DNA of 7,400 nt from an uncultured Porphyromonadaceae bacterium (lineage in GTDB: Bacteria; Bacteroidota; Bacteroidia; Bacteroidales; Muribaculaceae): positions 1-7,400 of the forward strand of contig CAMWQY010000130.1 in NCBI GenBank assembly GCA_947176355.1, in the 5' to 3' direction. Positions 1 through 6,971 of the stretch are shown in pieces (position 1 is the stretch's first letter; every line of letters starts with the position of its first letter). Made by a program: the position numbers and the translations under genes. The notes beneath the pieces are model-generated. The model was given only the letters and a program-made list of their open reading frames with translations, was not told the origin of the DNA and did no database searches.

Positions 1-731
1 GTACCAATGGCAGCAGCCACGGCTCTCTCTGTCTTTCCTCGGCTCATTTGGGCTGCTACCACGTTGTAATGAGGATTTGCGAAATGTAGCAGCTCTGTTG
101 TCATTTCTCTGTTGAGAGGGAATGAACTTCCATAGCCTGCTGCAGAGCCAAGAGGATTTTGATTGGCAATATTGTAAGCAGCCACCACCATATTCATATC
201 ATCGGTTAGGGCTTCTGCGTAAGCTCCAAACCATAGTCCAAAAGAAGATGGCATCGCCACTTGCAGATGCGTGTAGCCGGGCATTAGTTTGTCCTTATGT
301 CTTTCTGAAAGCTCTATCAATCGGTTAAAAAGATTCTGCATGCTTTCCGAAATGTGTTTGAGCTCATCTCGGAAGAACAGCTTCAAGTCTACAAGCACCT
401 GATCGTTGCGAGAACGTCCGGAATGGATTTTTTTGCCGACGTCTCCGAGACGGTCTGTTAGAATAAACTCTACTTGGGAATGAACATCTTCGACTCCCTC
501 TTCAATAGTAAATTCTCCTCGCTCTATTTCTTCTAAAATCTGTTGAAGAGCCGGCAGAAGTAGGTCAAGCTCTTCTTTGCTGATCAATCCAATAGATTGG
601 AGCATTCGGATGTGAGCCATAGAGCCTTGTACATCATATTTGGCAAGTCTGAGGTCAAGTTCTCTGTCTTGACCTACGGTGAATTTCTCTATTGCTTTAT
701 CCGGCTCGACGCCTTTATTCCATAGTTTCAT
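1..731 (-). CDS. argH: Argininosuccinate lyase, N-terminal 243 codons (3' end outside window)
   Basis: ArgH splits argininosuccinate into arginine and fumarate, the last step of the pathway, in the cytoplasm as a homotetramer of the fumarase/aspartase superfamily. The translation begins MKLWNKGVEPDKAIEKFTVG and stays open to the window edge. Visible landmarks are the substrate-binding HSGRSRNDQV at residues 103-112, the GYTHLQ block at 152-157 with the conserved active-site His155, and NPLGSAAGYGSSFPLNR at 192-208. The catalytic serine loop (near residue 280 in relatives) lies beyond the edge. About 200 residues should be missing, judging from a usual length near 450. The ATG at 731 lies 6 nt after the stop of the argE-type gene, so the two are probably translationally linked. 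The motif THLQVAMPSS differs from the enterobacterial version, which I recall as having QP at the MP position; I take it as normal for Bacteroidota. Identity is very secure. Confidence 0.98.
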   Translation of the reverse strand, partial: MKLWNKGVEPDKAIEKFTVGQDRELDLRLAKYDVQGSMAHIRMLQSIGLISKEELDLLLPALQQILEEIERGEFTIEEGVEDVHSQVEFILTDRLGDVGKKIHSGRSRNDQVLVDLKLFFRDELKHISESMQNLFNRLIELSERHKDKLMPGYTHLQVAMPSSFGLWFGAYAEALTDDMNMVVAAYNIANQNPLGSAAGYGSSFPLNREMTTELLHFANPHYNVVAAQMSRGKTERAVAAAIG

Positions 732-737
732 ATTATC

Positions 738-1805
738 TTAGAGTTTCAGTGTCGTTATTAATTTTATATAAGTGTCAATTGCCTGTGATATTTCAGAAAG
801 ACATACAAATTCATCAGCAGAATGCGATCTTGATGATTGTCCGGGTCCCATTTTCAAGGAAGGAATTCCGTGCATAAGCGCCATGTCAGAAGTAGTAGGG
901 GAGATGAACGTTTCTTTGCCGAGGGCAGTAGCAGCTTTGACAAGAGGATGAGTTTCGTCGATTACTGACGCGTGAACACGAGTTGATCTTGGAGTTAGTT
1001 CACTCCATTTTACACATTGCCTTAGTAGTTCTACTGTTTCTTCATTACTGTAGGCATCTGTGGTGCGAATATCTGCTACATAGCTACAAGAGTCAGGAAC
1101 AACATTATGTTGCGTTCCGCAATTGATCATGGTCACGCTGACTTTGATTGGCCCTAAAACATTGCTTATCTTTTCAGTCTTAAAATTCCTCAGTCTATCT
1201 ATGTCTTCTATAGCTCTGTAGAGAGCATTGATTCCTTCATTTCTCGCTGCATGTCCGGCTTTCCCTTTAGCTACGCAATCGAGCACTAAAAGACCGCGTT
1301 CAGCTATTGCCGCTTGCATGCCGGTAGGTTCTCCAACGAGCACCATATCCGGTGTCAGTCCATTATTTGCAAGATGAGGTAGGAAAGCTCTCATTCCAAG
1401 TTCTCCCATCACTTCTTCTGCGGCTGTGATGGCAAGTAGAAGATTTACAGGTAGATTTTCGTTATCTTTCAGAGCAAGAAACGCCATTGCAAGAGCCACT
1501 CCGGCAGCTCCGGCATCATTACTGCCAAGACCATAAAGCTTATCCCCTTCAATGTCAGGGCTAAAAGGATTACGTGTATATGACGTTGCCGGCTTCACCG
1601 TATCATGATGTGAATTCATCATGAGAATCGGTTTATTCGGGTCAAAATTTTTAGACAGAACATATACGTTGTTGTGAAGTCTTTTTACTTCACCTGCTCC
1701 GTTTTCTTTTAGCCATTTTTCCCATATTTCGGCGGTGGCCGACTCCTCTCTTGAAAAAGACGGAGTTGAAATAAGTTCTTGAAGAAGGGAAATATAATCA
1801 GCCAT
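738..1805 (-). CDS. argE: ArgE-type M20 deacylase, probable N-succinylcitrulline desuccinylase
   Basis: This is a 355-residue metallopeptidase-fold (M20) deacylase. Two-zinc site residues can be read in order: HDT with His67, SND with Asp97, EE at 130-131 (general base and metal ligand), GEPTG with Glu159, and SRSHSADE with the final ligand His328. The lid and dimerisation domain spans roughly residues 175-285 and includes GHAAR (His185). Family assignment to ArgE/DapE-like enzymes is secure. Because the neighbouring carbamoyltransferase works on acylated ornithine, the likely substrate is N-succinylcitrulline rather than N-acetylornithine; this is inferred from context, by analogy with the N-acetylcitrulline deacetylase of Xanthomonas. 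A TTG two codons upstream (1811) is also in frame, but the ATG at 1805 (MADYISLLQELI) is preferred. It lies 16 nt after argB. Alternatives are acetylornithine or succinyl-diaminopimelate deacylase; operon context argues against the latter. Confidence 0.93.
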   Translation of the reverse strand: MADYISLLQELISTPSFSREESATAEIWEKWLKENGAGEVKRLHNNVYVLSKNFDPNKPILMMNSHHDTVKPATSYTRNPFSPDIEGDKLYGLGSNDAGAAGVALAMAFLALKDNENLPVNLLLAITAAEEVMGELGMRAFLPHLANNGLTPDMVLVGEPTGMQAAIAERGLLVLDCVAKGKAGHAARNEGINALYRAIEDIDRLRNFKTEKISNVLGPIKVSVTMINCGTQHNVVPDSCSYVADIRTTDAYSNEETVELLRQCVKWSELTPRSTRVHASVIDETHPLVKAATALGKETFISPTTSDMALMHGIPSLKMGPGQSSRSHSADEFVCLSEISQAIDTYIKLITTLKL

Positions 1806-1821
1806 GGTCAAGTTTTATTTG

Positions 1822-2601
1822 CTATCTAATGATTGTCCCGGTATTATTTAGTAAATTTTCAGCTTTGCAGATCCTCACTTCTTTTACTCCTTTGGCTGCA
1901 GAGTCAAGGGCATTTGTTAGTTTGGGAATCATACCTTTCGCAACTGTCCCGTTTTCTTTTAGATCGTTAAAGTTCTCTTTTGTGATTAGAGGAATGACTG
2001 AATTGTCATCATCTACATCAGAAAGTACCCCGGCTTTCTCAAAGCAGAAAGTAAGCACCGTCGGTGCAATTCGTGAAGCACCGATTGCTATTGCAGAAGC
2101 CACTGAATCGGCATTGCAGTTCAAGAGAGTTCCGTTGCCGTCATGGCAAATTGCACAAATTACCGGAGTGATTCCTGCTTCGAGGAGTAAACGGATGAGT
2201 GTGTCATTGACATCTTTTGGGTCAATATCGCCCACAAATCCAAAATCAATTGGGTTGGCAGGCCGACGTGTTGCTTTTATGATATTGCCATCGGCACCGG
2301 AAAAACCAAGGGCATTGCATCCTGCAGCTTGAAGAAGAGCTACGATGCGCTTGTTGATTAGCCCGGCGTAAGTCATGGTGACTATATCGAGAGTAGCACG
2401 GTCAGTTACCCGTCTTCCCTCGATCATGACAGTCTCGATTCCCATTCCCTTACTCAGGCGCGTTGCTTCCTTGCCTCCTCCATGTACGAGGATCTTTGGC
2501 CCTTCAAGTTTTGAGAAGATATCGACGAAAGTAGCGAGAGCGGTGGGATCGTCAATGACATTCCCACCGATCTTTACAACGTTAATGTTCTTAATTTCCA
2601 T
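1822..2601 (-). CDS. argB: N-acylglutamate kinase (likely N-succinylglutamate kinase)
   Basis: ArgB phosphorylates the gamma-carboxylate of N-acylglutamate using ATP, the second step of the pathway. The 259-residue translation is a complete amino-acid-kinase-fold protein. It shows VVKIGGN with the phosphate-binding Lys10, HGGGK at 40-44, GRRVTD at 62-67 with the substrate-binding arginine, LLNCNADSVAS at 159-169 with Asn161 and Asp165, and GMIPKL at 223-228 with the nucleotide-side Lys227. There is no N-terminal extension before the first beta strand. In this family arginine-inhibited kinases carry an extra N-terminal helix, so this one is probably not feedback-inhibited. The acyl group is most likely succinyl, given the adjacent argF' product, but nothing in the kinase alone proves that. 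ATG start, 15 nt after argF', with a weak AAGAAAG upstream that may help ribosome binding. Confidence 0.96.
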   Translation of the reverse strand: MEIKNINVVKIGGNVIDDPTALATFVDIFSKLEGPKILVHGGGKEATRLSKGMGIETVMIEGRRVTDRATLDIVTMTYAGLINKRIVALLQAAGCNALGFSGADGNIIKATRRPANPIDFGFVGDIDPKDVNDTLIRLLLEAGITPVICAICHDGNGTLLNCNADSVASAIAIGASRIAPTVLTFCFEKAGVLSDVDDDNSVIPLITKENFNDLKENGTVAKGMIPKLTNALDSAAKGVKEVRICKAENLLNNTGTIIR

Positions 2602-2616
2602 ACTTTCTTGCAGTAT

Positions 2617-3576
2617 TCAAGAATTTAAGCCTTCAAGAAGACGTTTAATTACCACCTGAGCAGAAATTTCTCTATTTGCAGCTTCCGGAATTACGATGCT
2701 TCTGTCGGATTCGATTACATCATCGGTCACTATCATATTTCTTCTTACAGGCAGACAATGCATGAAATATGCATTATTCGTAAGAGCCATTTTTTCAGCA
2801 TCTACGGTCCAGTCCCGGTCTGTAGAAATGACTTTTCCGTAATTAGGATCTTCGTATGCCGACCAGTTCTTGGCATAGATGAAATCAGCTCCTTCAAAAG
2901 CCTTGCGTTGATCGTATTCGATTTTTGCACCCTTTGTGAAAGCTGGATCCAGCTCGTATCCGTGCGGATGAGTGATTACGAAATCGTAGCCTGCAGCGAT
3001 CATCCATTCTGCAAATGAGTTTGGAACTGCTTGGGGAAGTGCCTTTGGGTGGGGAGCCCAGGTCATCACTACTTTCGGGCGTTCTTTAGTCTTGTATTCC
3101 TCAATAGTGATTAGGTCTGCAAAACTTTGGAGAGGATGTCTTGTCGCAGCTTCCATACTGAATACCGGTTTCCCGGAATATTTTATAAACTGCGATATTA
3201 CTTTTTCTTCGTAATCATCCTTTTTATTGGTAAGGCCGGCAAATGAACGAACTCCGATGATGTCGCAATAGCAACCCATTACAGGAATGGCTTCGAGAAG
3301 GTGCTCAGCCTTGTCGCCATCCATAATGACTCCACGTTCTGTCTCAAGTTTCCATGCCCCTTGGTTCACATCAAGGACAATTACGTTCATTCCAAGATTC
3401 ATGGCTGCCTTCTGAGTAGAAAGTCGGGTGCGAAGTGAGGAGTTGAAGAAGATCATAAGCAATGTCTTGTTGCGTCCAAGACCGGTGAAGGCGAATCTAT
3501 CTTTCTTTATGAGAGCGGCTTCAGCAAGAGCTTTATCGAGAGGTCCTATGTCTTCTACACAAGTGAATTTTTTCAT
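2617..3576 (-). CDS. argF': N-succinylornithine carbamoyltransferase (SOTCase)
   Basis: The 319-residue protein transfers the carbamoyl group from carbamoyl phosphate to N-succinylornithine, giving N-succinylcitrulline. Visible features are the carbamoyl-phosphate site SSLRTR (46-51), NQGAWKLE (71-78) with Trp75, which reaches a neighbouring active site in this family, RHPLQSFADL (146-155), the proline-rich WAPHPKALPQAVPNSF (173-188) typical of knotted N-acylornithine enzymes and absent from ordinary ornithine carbamoyltransferases, and HCLPVRR (273-279). It aligns without obvious gaps to my memory of the B. fragilis enzyme. Residue 90, within MDGDKAEH, is Ala (codon 3307-3309, read on the minus strand as GCT), where B. 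fragilis has the specificity-setting Pro90. Published work reports that replacing the equivalent Glu92 of the Xanthomonas acetylornithine enzyme with Pro, Ser, Val or Ala gives succinylornithine activity, so Ala still supports a succinyl substrate. ATG start, 19 nt after argD. Confidence 0.96.
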   Translation of the reverse strand: MKKFTCVEDIGPLDKALAEAALIKKDRFAFTGLGRNKTLLMIFFNSSLRTRLSTQKAAMNLGMNVIVLDVNQGAWKLETERGVIMDGDKAEHLLEAIPVMGCYCDIIGVRSFAGLTNKKDDYEEKVISQFIKYSGKPVFSMEAATRHPLQSFADLITIEEYKTKERPKVVMTWAPHPKALPQAVPNSFAEWMIAAGYDFVITHPHGYELDPAFTKGAKIEYDQRKAFEGADFIYAKNWSAYEDPNYGKVISTDRDWTVDAEKMALTNNAYFMHCLPVRRNMIVTDDVIESDRSIVIPEAANREISAQVVIKRLLEGLNS

Positions 3577-3595
3577 ATCGTATGTTCAATTATTG

Positions 3596-4726
3596 CTAAA
3601 GAGTGATGGCTTTCTTTAGTTCTGTGATAAATGTTTCCGCATCCTTTTGGGAAAGTGTGAGTGCGGGAAGAAGTCTGACAGTCATCTTTCCTGCACCACC
3701 GGTAAATACATGGTGGTCGAAAAGGAGTTTCTTACGCAGTTCAGGACCGGTGAAACCATCTACTTCAAATCCTATCATCAGACCTCTACCTCTTACATCT
3801 TGAATATTAGGAATTTTCTTAAGTTCGTCTATAAGATATTGTCCGACTGATGCAGCATTTTCAATGAGTTTTTCATCTTCAATGATGTCAAGAACAGCGA
3901 TTGCGGCAGCGCAGGCAAGATGATTTCCACCAAAAGTAGTACCAAGCATTCCCTTTTTTGCTTCAATAGAAGGAGAAATTAAGACAGCTCCCATTGGAAA
4001 ACCATTGGCAATACCCTTTGCACAGGTTATTATATCCGGCTTGACATCATGATGCTGATGCGCGAAAAATTTTCCGGAACGTCCATATCCTGATTGGATT
4101 TCGTCAAGAATGAGTAGCGTGCCGGTTTCCTTGCATTCCTTTTCAAGAGCCTGCATGAACTCTGTTGACGGTTCGTGTATTCCCGCTACTCCCTGAATAC
4201 CTTCAATAATAGCTGCTGCGTATTCTTTGGTGGAGAGGGCATTTCTCATCGATTCAAAGTCGTTGAGAGGTACAAAAGTTACATTCTCCGTCCTATTGAA
4301 AGGGGCTTGGATAGAGGGATTGTCAGTTGCTGCTACTGCACCGGAAGTGCGACCGTGGAAAGCGTGTCCAAAAGCAAGTATTTTGCTTCTTCCGGTTGCA
4401 AAAGACGCGAGCTTCATTGCATTTTCATTAGCCTCGGCTCCGGAATTGCACAAGAAGAGTGCATAGTCGTCATAACCGGATGCTTTGCCAAGTTTTTCTG
4501 CAAGACGTTCTTGAAGCGAATTGATTACGGAATTGGAATAGAAACCGAGTTTTGCAACTTGGTTAGCTACGGCTTCAACGTAATGTGGATGTGCATGTCC
4601 TACAGAAATTACGGCATGGCCACCATAAAGGTCGAGGTATTCAGTGCCGTCTTCTGTATAGACGTGATTGCCGGAACCCTTTACAGGCTCAATATCATAA
4701 AGAGAATATACATCAAATAATTTCAT
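3596..4726 (-). CDS. argD: N-acylornithine aminotransferase (likely N-succinylornithine)
   Basis: This PLP enzyme converts N-acylglutamate semialdehyde to N-acylornithine with glutamate as amino donor. The 376-residue class-III aminotransferase has CNSGAEANENAMKLA (93-107) for PLP phosphate binding, FGHAFHGRTSG (119-129), LILDEIQSGYGR (205-216) with the PLP-ring Asp208, CAKGIANGFPMG (235-246) with the Schiff-base Lys237, and TTFGGNH (263-269). The open frame continues upstream to a TTG at 4774 inside argC, but the ATG at 4726 is chosen. It gives the normal N-terminus MKLFDVYSLYDIEPVKG and starts 4 nt after the argC stop, while the 16 extra codons look like read-through of argC sequence. Close spacing suggests translational coupling to argC. 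Succinyl rather than acetyl substrate is inferred from argF'. Related succinylornithine (AstC) and GABA aminotransferases share the fold, but context favours ArgD. Confidence 0.96.
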   Translation of the reverse strand: MKLFDVYSLYDIEPVKGSGNHVYTEDGTEYLDLYGGHAVISVGHAHPHYVEAVANQVAKLGFYSNSVINSLQERLAEKLGKASGYDDYALFLCNSGAEANENAMKLASFATGRSKILAFGHAFHGRTSGAVAATDNPSIQAPFNRTENVTFVPLNDFESMRNALSTKEYAAAIIEGIQGVAGIHEPSTEFMQALEKECKETGTLLILDEIQSGYGRSGKFFAHQHHDVKPDIITCAKGIANGFPMGAVLISPSIEAKKGMLGTTFGGNHLACAAAIAVLDIIEDEKLIENAASVGQYLIDELKKIPNIQDVRGRGLMIGFEVDGFTGPELRKKLLFDHHVFTGGAGKMTVRLLPALTLSQKDAETFITELKKAITL

Positions 4727-4730
4727 ACTC

Positions 4731-5699
4731 TTAAAAAGCTGATGGTTTGAGATGAAGACCGGTTGTCTGATCAATACCGAGCATAATGTTCATATTTTGT
4801 ACAGCCTGTCCTGAAGCGCCTTTAAGAAGGTTATCTATGGCACAAGTCACCAAAAGTTTTTTCCCATGCTTTTCAACACGGATGATAGCCTTATTGGTAT
4901 TGACAGCCTGTTTGAGATCAATGGTGCGGTCGCTAACTACTGTGAAAGGAGCATTCTGATAAAAGTCTTTATAAAGTTTTATAGCTTCTTCCTCAGTAAG
5001 TGGACAATCAAGGGTAGTCACCGCAAAGATGCCCCGGGGGAAGTCGCCACGCATCGGCACGAAATTGATAGTCGCAGTGTTAGCAGGCTGCAATTTTTTC
5101 AGAGTGGCTGAAATTTCAATCAGATGCTGATGAGTAAAAGGCTTATAGACAGAAATATTGTCGTTTCTCCAGCTGAAATGGGTAGTTACTCCCGGTTTTA
5201 CTCCGGCTCCGGTAGATCCTGTGAGTGCTGTGATATTAATATCTCCATTTTCCGGAAGCAAATGAGCCTTTGCGAGAGGCAAAAGAGAGAGTTGGAGCGC
5301 AGTAGCGAAGCAACCCGGATTTGCTACAGAATCAGCAGCTTCTATTTTATCAAACTGAAGTTCAGGCAAGCCATATACATACCCTTCAGATTCATCTCTA
5401 AAATCTTGAGCAAGGTCGATTACCTTTAGACCCTTAGGACGATTGTTTTCTTCCCAAAAAGTCTTGCTTTGTCCGTGAGCAGAGCAAAGGAAAAGAATGT
5501 CTATATCTTCAAGGGGATGGGAATCAGAGAATACAATGTCAGTCTCTCCAAGCAGACCTCCGTGAACATCTGTGATTGGTTTTCCGGCGTTGCTTGAAGA
5601 GTGTACGAATTCAATGCTCACTTCGGGATGATTTATGAGCAGGCGAAGGAGTTCGCCGGCAGTGTAGCCGGCTCCTCCGATTATACCGATTTTTTTCAC
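4731..5699 (-). CDS. argC: N-acylglutamyl-phosphate reductase (likely N-succinyl type)
   Basis: ArgC reduces N-acylglutamyl phosphate to the semialdehyde with NADPH, following ArgB. The 322-residue protein opens with the dinucleotide-binding GIIGGAGYTAGELLRLL (5-21). It has the catalytic cysteine in VANPGCFATALQL (125-137, Cys130), a HQHLIEI block (190-196) that probably supplies the catalytic His/Glu pair, and GASGQAVQNMN (294-304) near the C-terminus. Translation starts at GTG (5699-5697), not ATG. This start is well supported because the Rossmann motif must begin at residue 3-4 and the upstream argG stop shares bases with it in a GTGA overlap (5696-5699). Coupling by re-initiation after argG is likely. 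The segment FVPMRGDFPRGI (213-224) has Met216 where I recall PHL with a histidine in the enterobacterial enzyme; relatives vary at this position. Succinyl preference is inferred from neighbours. Confidence 0.96.
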   Translation of the reverse strand: MKKIGIIGGAGYTAGELLRLLINHPEVSIEFVHSSSNAGKPITDVHGGLLGETDIVFSDSHPLEDIDILFLCSAHGQSKTFWEENNRPKGLKVIDLAQDFRDESEGYVYGLPELQFDKIEAADSVANPGCFATALQLSLLPLAKAHLLPENGDINITALTGSTGAGVKPGVTTHFSWRNDNISVYKPFTHQHLIEISATLKKLQPANTATINFVPMRGDFPRGIFAVTTLDCPLTEEEAIKLYKDFYQNAPFTVVSDRTIDLKQAVNTNKAIIRVEKHGKKLLVTCAIDNLLKGASGQAVQNMNIMLGIDQTTGLHLKPSAF

Positions 5700-6913
5700 T
5701 CTGATTTGCCGTTTTTGACCTGATTGTTGTGATATATCTTCATCTGGTTGCCGAGGATCTTGGTGAATCCCTTCACATCATCGGCAGTCCATGCCTTGTT
5801 GACTTCACCATATTCGCCGAAGTCAGTCTTCATCAGGTCAAACGGAGAGTCTACTCCTACAAGAGTATAAGAGTAGGGTCGAAGGATAAGTTCGACAGTA
5901 CCTGTCACATTGCGCTGAGAACTTTCGAGCATCTTTTCGATGTCGCGCATTACCGGCTCGAGATACTGAGCCTCGTGAAGGAACATGCCATACCATGTGC
6001 CGACTTGGTCTTTCCAATACTGCTGCCACTTTGTGAGAGTATGCTTTTCAAGCATCTTGTGGGCAGCAATGATGAGTATAGGACCGGCAGCCTCGAAACC
6101 AACACGACCTTTTATTCCTATGATAGTGTCGCCGATATGCATATCGCGGCCTATGCCGAAGCGTGAACCGATACGTTCAACTTCGCGGATGGCCTCTATT
6201 TTATCCGTATATTCCTTGCCGTTGACAGCAGATATTTCTCCTTCTTTGAAAGATATGGTCAGTTTCTCCGGTTCGGTGGCTGTCACCTGTGAAGGATAAG
6301 CGTGTTCCGGGAGTGTCTGTTCAGAATGGAGAGTCTCTTTGCCGCCGATGGATGTGCCCCAAAGACCTTTGTTGATAGAATATTCCATCTTTTTGAAGTC
6401 AGCTTCGTAGCCGTGTTTCTTCAGATAGTCGATTTCATATTCGCGGGTAAGAGTCAGGTCGCGAGTCGGAGTGATTATCTCGATTTCCGGAGCGAGGATC
6501 TGGAAGGTAAGGTCGAAACGAACCTGATCGTTTCCTGCGCCTGTTGAACCGTGGGCAATTGCGTCCACTCCAAGTTTTTTAGCATATTCGATTGTTGCGA
6601 TAGCCTGGAAAATTCTTTCAGAGCTTACCGAGATAGGATAGGTGCCGTTGCGAAGAACGTTACCTGCAATCATATATTTTATACTCTTATCGTAATAGTC
6701 TTTTGTTATGTCAAGAGTGGCATGAGAAGCAGCCCCAAGACGTTTAGAGCGGTCGGCTATTTCTTCGAGTTCCTTTTCAGAAAAACCACCGGTGTTTGCA
6801 ATAGCGGTATGCACCTCGTAACCGAGATCTTCGGATAGATATTTTACAGCAAAAGAGGTATCGAGACCTCCTGAAAATGCGAGAAGCACTTTCTTTTTAT
6901 TATTTTCAGACAT
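5696..6913 (-). CDS. argG: Argininosuccinate synthase
   Basis: ArgG condenses citrulline and aspartate with ATP, through a citrullyl-AMP intermediate, to give argininosuccinate, the substrate of ArgH. The 405-residue translation has the N-type ATP pyrophosphatase P-loop AFSGGLDTS (12-20), TYPISVSSERIFQA (91-104), the citrulline/aspartate-binding GSTGAGNDQVRFD (122-134), and YSINKGLWGTSIGGKE (178-193). Length matches the roughly 400-residue family norm and nothing is missing. The ATG at 6913 begins MSENNKKKVLLAFSGG; no alternative ATG, GTG or TTG start lies in frame back to a TAA directly after the GNAT stop. The bases just before the ATG are AT-rich with no clear Shine-Dalgarno site, as is common in Bacteroidota. 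The gene ends in a TGA that overlaps the argC GTG start. Confidence 0.98.
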   Translation of the reverse strand: MSENNKKKVLLAFSGGLDTSFAVKYLSEDLGYEVHTAIANTGGFSEKELEEIADRSKRLGAASHATLDITKDYYDKSIKYMIAGNVLRNGTYPISVSSERIFQAIATIEYAKKLGVDAIAHGSTGAGNDQVRFDLTFQILAPEIEIITPTRDLTLTREYEIDYLKKHGYEADFKKMEYSINKGLWGTSIGGKETLHSEQTLPEHAYPSQVTATEPEKLTISFKEGEISAVNGKEYTDKIEAIREVERIGSRFGIGRDMHIGDTIIGIKGRVGFEAAGPILIIAAHKMLEKHTLTKWQQYWKDQVGTWYGMFLHEAQYLEPVMRDIEKMLESSQRNVTGTVELILRPYSYTLVGVDSPFDLMKTDFGEYGEVNKAWTADDVKGFTKILGNQMKIYHNNQVKNGKSE

Positions 6914-6971
6914 ATTATATACTTTGATTTCTATTCGTGAGACTATATTTGATACCCTATACTCTCCTTAA
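6914..6971 (-). promoter_or_regulatory. 58-nt spacer and leader between the GNAT gene and argG
   Basis: This is the only gap longer than 20 nt in the window. On the minus strand it starts with TTAAGGAGAG straight after the GNAT stop and ends in AT-rich sequence (AAAGTATATAAT) directly before the argG ATG. I searched for the Bacteroidota promoter pattern TTTG (-33) with TAnnTTTG (-7) on the minus strand and did not find it. The AAGGAG is more than 40 nt from the argG ATG and has no start codon at a useful distance, so it is not an evident ribosome binding site. No strong hairpin or clear ArgR-type palindrome was seen. An internal promoter or operator remains possible because of the length and AT-richness, but the sequence does not demonstrate one. 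Confidence 0.25.

Noticed and set aside
1806..1811. TTG start two codons upstream of the argE-type gene
   Set aside because: An ATG follows at 1805 and gives a normal start; TTG is a weaker initiator and adds only two residues.
1829..2332. 167-codon plus-strand open frame opposite argB
   Set aside because: Antisense to conserved argB, low-complexity Ser/Pro/Arg-rich translation, no supporting motif.
2617..3576. Ordinary ornithine carbamoyltransferase (argF/argI)
   Set aside because: The proline-rich WAPHPKALPQAVPNSF loop and DGDKAEH loop are those of the N-acylornithine enzymes, and the ornithine-binding signature of classical enzymes is not seen.
4175..4720. 181-codon plus-strand open frame opposite argD
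   Set aside because: It lies wholly antisense to a well-conserved gene, shows no recognisable domain, and reads as a by-product of argD codon use.
4727..4774. Upstream TTG extension of argD by 16 codons, reaching into argC
   Set aside because: The extra residues overlap the argC end in another frame and are not ArgD-like; the ATG at 4726 gives the family's normal N-terminus and sits 4 nt after the argC stop.
5729..6166. 145-codon plus-strand open frame and a minus-strand 63-codon frame (5838-6029) inside argG
   Set aside because: Both are in alternative frames of the intact, motif-rich argG and have no recognisable protein features.
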